Program-made: the position numbers and the translations under genes
Shown: positions 5,953 to 8,581 of the stretch, piece by piece
How the letters are laid out: each line of letters opens with the position of its first letter
Position numbering within the stretch: the first letter of the stretch is position 1
Origin: Lachnospiraceae bacterium
Lineage (GTDB): Bacteria; Bacillota; Clostridia; Lachnospirales; Lachnospiraceae
Direction: 5' to 3'
NCBI GenBank assembly: GCA_003488965.1
Contig: DNJW01000136.1
Location: 1 to 8,581, forward strand
Length of the DNA stretch: 8,581 nt
Notes under the pieces: generated by a model
Seen by the model: only the letters and a program-made list of their open reading frames with translations
What the model was told of the DNA's origin: nothing
The model's database searches: none

Positions 5953-8581
5953 CTACTTAGCCTCATACCAGTTTCTCCCTGTATGCATGTCTACCTCCAA
6001 AGTTACCGATAAATCCGCCGCAGCTTTCATTTCTTCGCCAAGAATCTCTTTCACCTTTTCCGCTTCATTCTCCGCTGTTTCAATCAGCAGTTCATCATGT
6101 ACCTGAAGTATGAGTTTAGACTTTAGCCCTTCCTTTTTCAGTCTCTTCCATACCTTAATCATAGCAATTTTGATAATATCGGCTGCCGTTCCCTGTATCG
6201 GCGAATTCATTGCCACCCGCTCCCCGAAGGAACGCTGCATAAAATTGCTGGAAGAAAGTTCCGGCACCGGCCGTCTGCGTCCGAACATGGTTGTTACATA
6301 TCCGTTCTTTTTCGCATCCTCCACCTGCTTATCCAAAAACTTCTTTACTTCCGGATAAGTAGCAAAATACTGCTCAATATATTCCGCCGCCTCCTTTCGG
6401 GAAATGCTCAAATCCTGACTTAACCCAAAAGAACTGATGCCGTAAACAATGCCGAAATTCACCGCCTTTGCATTTCTTCTCTGCAAATCTGTCACCTCTT
6501 CAAAAGGCGTATGGAATACTTTGGATGCCGTTATCCTATGAATGTCTTCATCCATCTTATACGCCTCTATTAACTGGGCATCCCCTGACATATGAGCAAG
6601 CACCCTAAGCTCTATCTGGGAATAATCCGCATCCGTAAAAACAAATCCATCCTTCGGCACAAATACTTTCCGTATCAGACGTCCCAGTTCCATCCGCATA
6701 GGAATATTCTGCAGATTCGGCTCCGTCGAGCTGATCCGTCCTGTGGCGGTAATCGTCTGATTAAAAGTACTATGAATCCTGTCCTCATCGCCTATGTAGG
6801 CCGCCAAGCCTTCTGCATAGGTAGACTTTAATTTTGCCAGCCCCCGGTATTCCAGAATTTCCTCCACAATGGGATAATCCGGGGCAAGCTTATCCAATAC
6901 ATCCGCTGCCGTGGAATATCCGGTCTTTGTCTTCTTTCCTCCCGGAATCTGCATTTTTTCAAATAAAATTTCACCCAGCTGTTTTGGGGAGTTAATATTA
7001 AAATCGCTCCCTGCTTTTTGATGGATGCCCTCTTCCAGTTCCCCTATCCGTCCGTTTAACGCTTCTCCGTATGCGCGCAATTCATCCGGCTTCACCCGGA
7101 TTCCTTCCTTTTCCATATCATATAAAATATAAGACAAAGGCATCTCTATCTCTGTCATCAGCCGTTCCATTCCTATCTGAACCAGCTTATCCATTAACAG
7201 GGGAGCCGCCATCCATTCCACATAAACAAGGAAACATGCATATTCCATGATTTCCCTTTCATTTTCTTCTGCTGCCTTCCTAAAAGAAGTCTTTCCGAAC
7301 CGCTGTGCCTTTCCCGGTATCGTCAGTCCCAGATATTCCGCAGCAATATCCTCCGGTTCATAATCATTTTTTAAAGGGTTTAACAAATAAGACGCAATCA
7401 GTATATCGAACAGCCGCTCTGTCTTATCCGTCCTTATATATTCGTATTTATTTTTGATATCAAAGGTTACAAACTGCACTCCATCAGCATTCCCCACCGC
7501 TTCCGCCAGCCTGTCCAGCATATACTCCTTTTTTAGAAATCCCTCCGGCTTCAGAAAATATATTTCTTTTTCCCCAAATGCCAGCGCCATGCCGGCAAAG
7601 TCTTCTGCCTCCCGGCCATCTTCCAGAATCTCAAAAGCTGCCCTTTCTCCCTTCCCCAGCTGCCTAAGCCTTTGAAAAAGCTCCTCTGCTTCCCCGAAAT
7701 CCGTTACCGTTTTAAAATATTCTGTCTGCTTATTTTCATTCTCCTTTTTTTCAAACCGGCTTAGCATGTTCTTAAATCCCAGCCGAAGAAAAATCTGATA
7801 TGCTTCTTCCGTATAAAAATTCCGTATTTTAGCATCCTCATAAGAAAAATCAATATCGCTGTCCACCTTAATCGTTGCCAGTATCCTGCTCAAATCAGCC
7901 AGTTCCCTATTGGCCGCCAGCGATTCCCTGACGGATTTCTTCGGCACTTCTTCAATATGTTCATAAATTCCTTCCAGCGAGCCGAATCTCACCATCAGCT
8001 CCGTAGCTGTCTTTTCTCCAACCTTAGGCACTCCTGGAATATTATCCGCAGTATCCCCCATCAATGCTTTCAAATCAATAAATTGTAAGGGATTCACCCG
8101 GTATCTCTTTTCCACATCCTCGGCATAATAATCTTCTATCTCCGTCCGTCCGCCCTTTGTTTTCGGTATCCTGATTTTGATATGGGAAGATGCAATCTGC
8201 AGCAAATCACGGTCACCGGAAATCAAGGATACCTCCATCCCTTCTTTTTCCGACCTTTTTGCCAATGTTCCAAGAATATCATCCGCTTCCAGTCCCGGCT
8301 TCTCCACTGTCTGAATTCCCATTGCCTTCAGCACTTCTTTCATCACCGGAACCTGTTCCCGCAGTTCTTCCGGCATAGGTTTTCTTGTTCCCTTATATTC
8401 TTTGTATATATTATGCCTGAAGGTAGGTTCGTGTACATCAAATGCTACAGCCAAATATTCAGGTTCTTCTTCATCTAAAATCTTGAACATAATATTCAAA
8501 AAACCGTATATGGCATTTGTATGAAATCCTTCCGCATTGCTTAGGTCCGGCACCCCGTAAAATGCTCTGTTTAAAATACTA
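5953..8581 (-). CDS. polA: DNA polymerase I, missing the first residues (window edge)
   Basis: The 875 visible codons begin at SILNRAFYGVPDLSN, so only about 10-15 N-terminal residues, including the first metal-binding Asp, lie outside; GTG 8553 is internal, not the start. PolA fills repair gaps and removes RNA primers. Residues are counted from the first full visible codon. The 5' nuclease domain has LEADDILGTLA, ISGDRDLLQI and the helix-hairpin-helix GDTADNIPGVPKVGEKTA (about 95-195). The polymerase domain has motif A DADYSQIELR (D652), O-helix R701, K705, F709, Y713 and motif C QVHDELLIE (D829, E830). Phe at 709 is the E. coli F762 type, which discriminates against dideoxynucleotides. The middle 3'-5' exonuclease domain has lost its acidic metal ligands (Glu, Leu, Glu, Leu by eye alignment where E. 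coli has D355, E357, D424, D501), so proofreading is probably absent, as in Bacillus PolA. Confidence 0.97.
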   Translation of the reverse strand, partial: SILNRAFYGVPDLSNAEGFHTNAIYGFLNIMFKILDEEEPEYLAVAFDVHEPTFRHNIYKEYKGTRKPMPEELREQVPVMKEVLKAMGIQTVEKPGLEADDILGTLAKRSEKEGMEVSLISGDRDLLQIASSHIKIRIPKTKGGRTEIEDYYAEDVEKRYRVNPLQFIDLKALMGDTADNIPGVPKVGEKTATELMVRFGSLEGIYEHIEEVPKKSVRESLAANRELADLSRILATIKVDSDIDFSYEDAKIRNFYTEEAYQIFLRLGFKNMLSRFEKKENENKQTEYFKTVTDFGEAEELFQRLRQLGKGERAAFEILEDGREAEDFAGMALAFGEKEIYFLKPEGFLKKEYMLDRLAEAVGNADGVQFVTFDIKNKYEYIRTDKTERLFDILIASYLLNPLKNDYEPEDIAAEYLGLTIPGKAQRFGKTSFRKAAEENEREIMEYACFLVYVEWMAAPLLMDKLVQIGMERLMTEIEMPLSYILYDMEKEGIRVKPDELRAYGEALNGRIGELEEGIHQKAGSDFNINSPKQLGEILFEKMQIPGGKKTKTGYSTAADVLDKLAPDYPIVEEILEYRGLAKLKSTYAEGLAAYIGDEDRIHSTFNQTITATGRISSTEPNLQNIPMRMELGRLIRKVFVPKDGFVFTDADYSQIELRVLAHMSGDAQLIEAYKMDEDIHRITASKVFHTPFEEVTDLQRRNAKAVNFGIVYGISSFGLSQDLSISRKEAAEYIEQYFATYPEVKKFLDKQVEDAKKNGYVTTMFGRRRPVPELSSSNFMQRSFGERVAMNSPIQGTAADIIKIAMIKVWKRLKKEGLKSKLILQVHDELLIETAENEAEKVKEILGEEMKAAADLSVTLEVDMHTGRNWYEAK

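Noticed and set aside
1..8581. CRISPR array, insertion sequence, phage or defence system
   Set aside because: No direct-repeat array, transposase, integrase, terminal inverted repeats or defence-type domain was found; the genes are housekeeping or conserved-unknown in type.

Overview
The window looks like chromosomal DNA from a Gram-positive anaerobe of the class Clostridia, most likely a Lachnospiraceae member. The reasons are the moderate G+C, the purine-rich AGGAGG-type ribosome sites, a lipoprotein signal peptide on a protein type common there, the wording of the PolA N-terminal domain, and a very large FtsA-like protein. The genus cannot be set from the sequence. This assignment rests on remembered protein similarity, not on a search.

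All seven genes lie on the minus strand, so transcription runs from high to low coordinates. Six form what looks like one run of co-transcribed genes: polA (DNA polymerase I, first residues cut off by the window end), coaE (dephospho-CoA kinase), a 736-residue FtsA-like actin-fold protein, a WalJ/YycJ-type metallo-beta-lactamase-fold hydrolase, an ACT-domain protein (UPF0237 type) and a DUF711/UPF0210 protein. Gaps are 4 bp of overlap to about 40 bp, and each downstream gene sits too close to its neighbour for an obvious internal promoter or terminator.

Below the DUF711 stop is a 195-bp intergenic stretch (392-586). It holds an extended -10 promoter candidate and a roughly 130-nt leader with two small inverted repeats. 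These lead into a lipoprotein gene that runs off the left edge of the window.

Functionally the run mixes DNA repair/replication (PolA, the WalJ-type nuclease), coenzyme A synthesis (CoaE), an actin-like protein that may belong to cell division or envelope work, and the ACT/DUF711 pair of unknown job. The least understood item is the FtsA-like protein. Its C-terminal half carries a gapless repeat motif three times (N-G, eight residues, I-[RQ]-[GN]-[GN]-D-x-I-E-[VM]), which suggests serial beta-grasp-like modules in place of the membrane-targeting helix at the end of ordinary FtsA. No mobile element, CRISPR array, tRNA or rRNA was seen.
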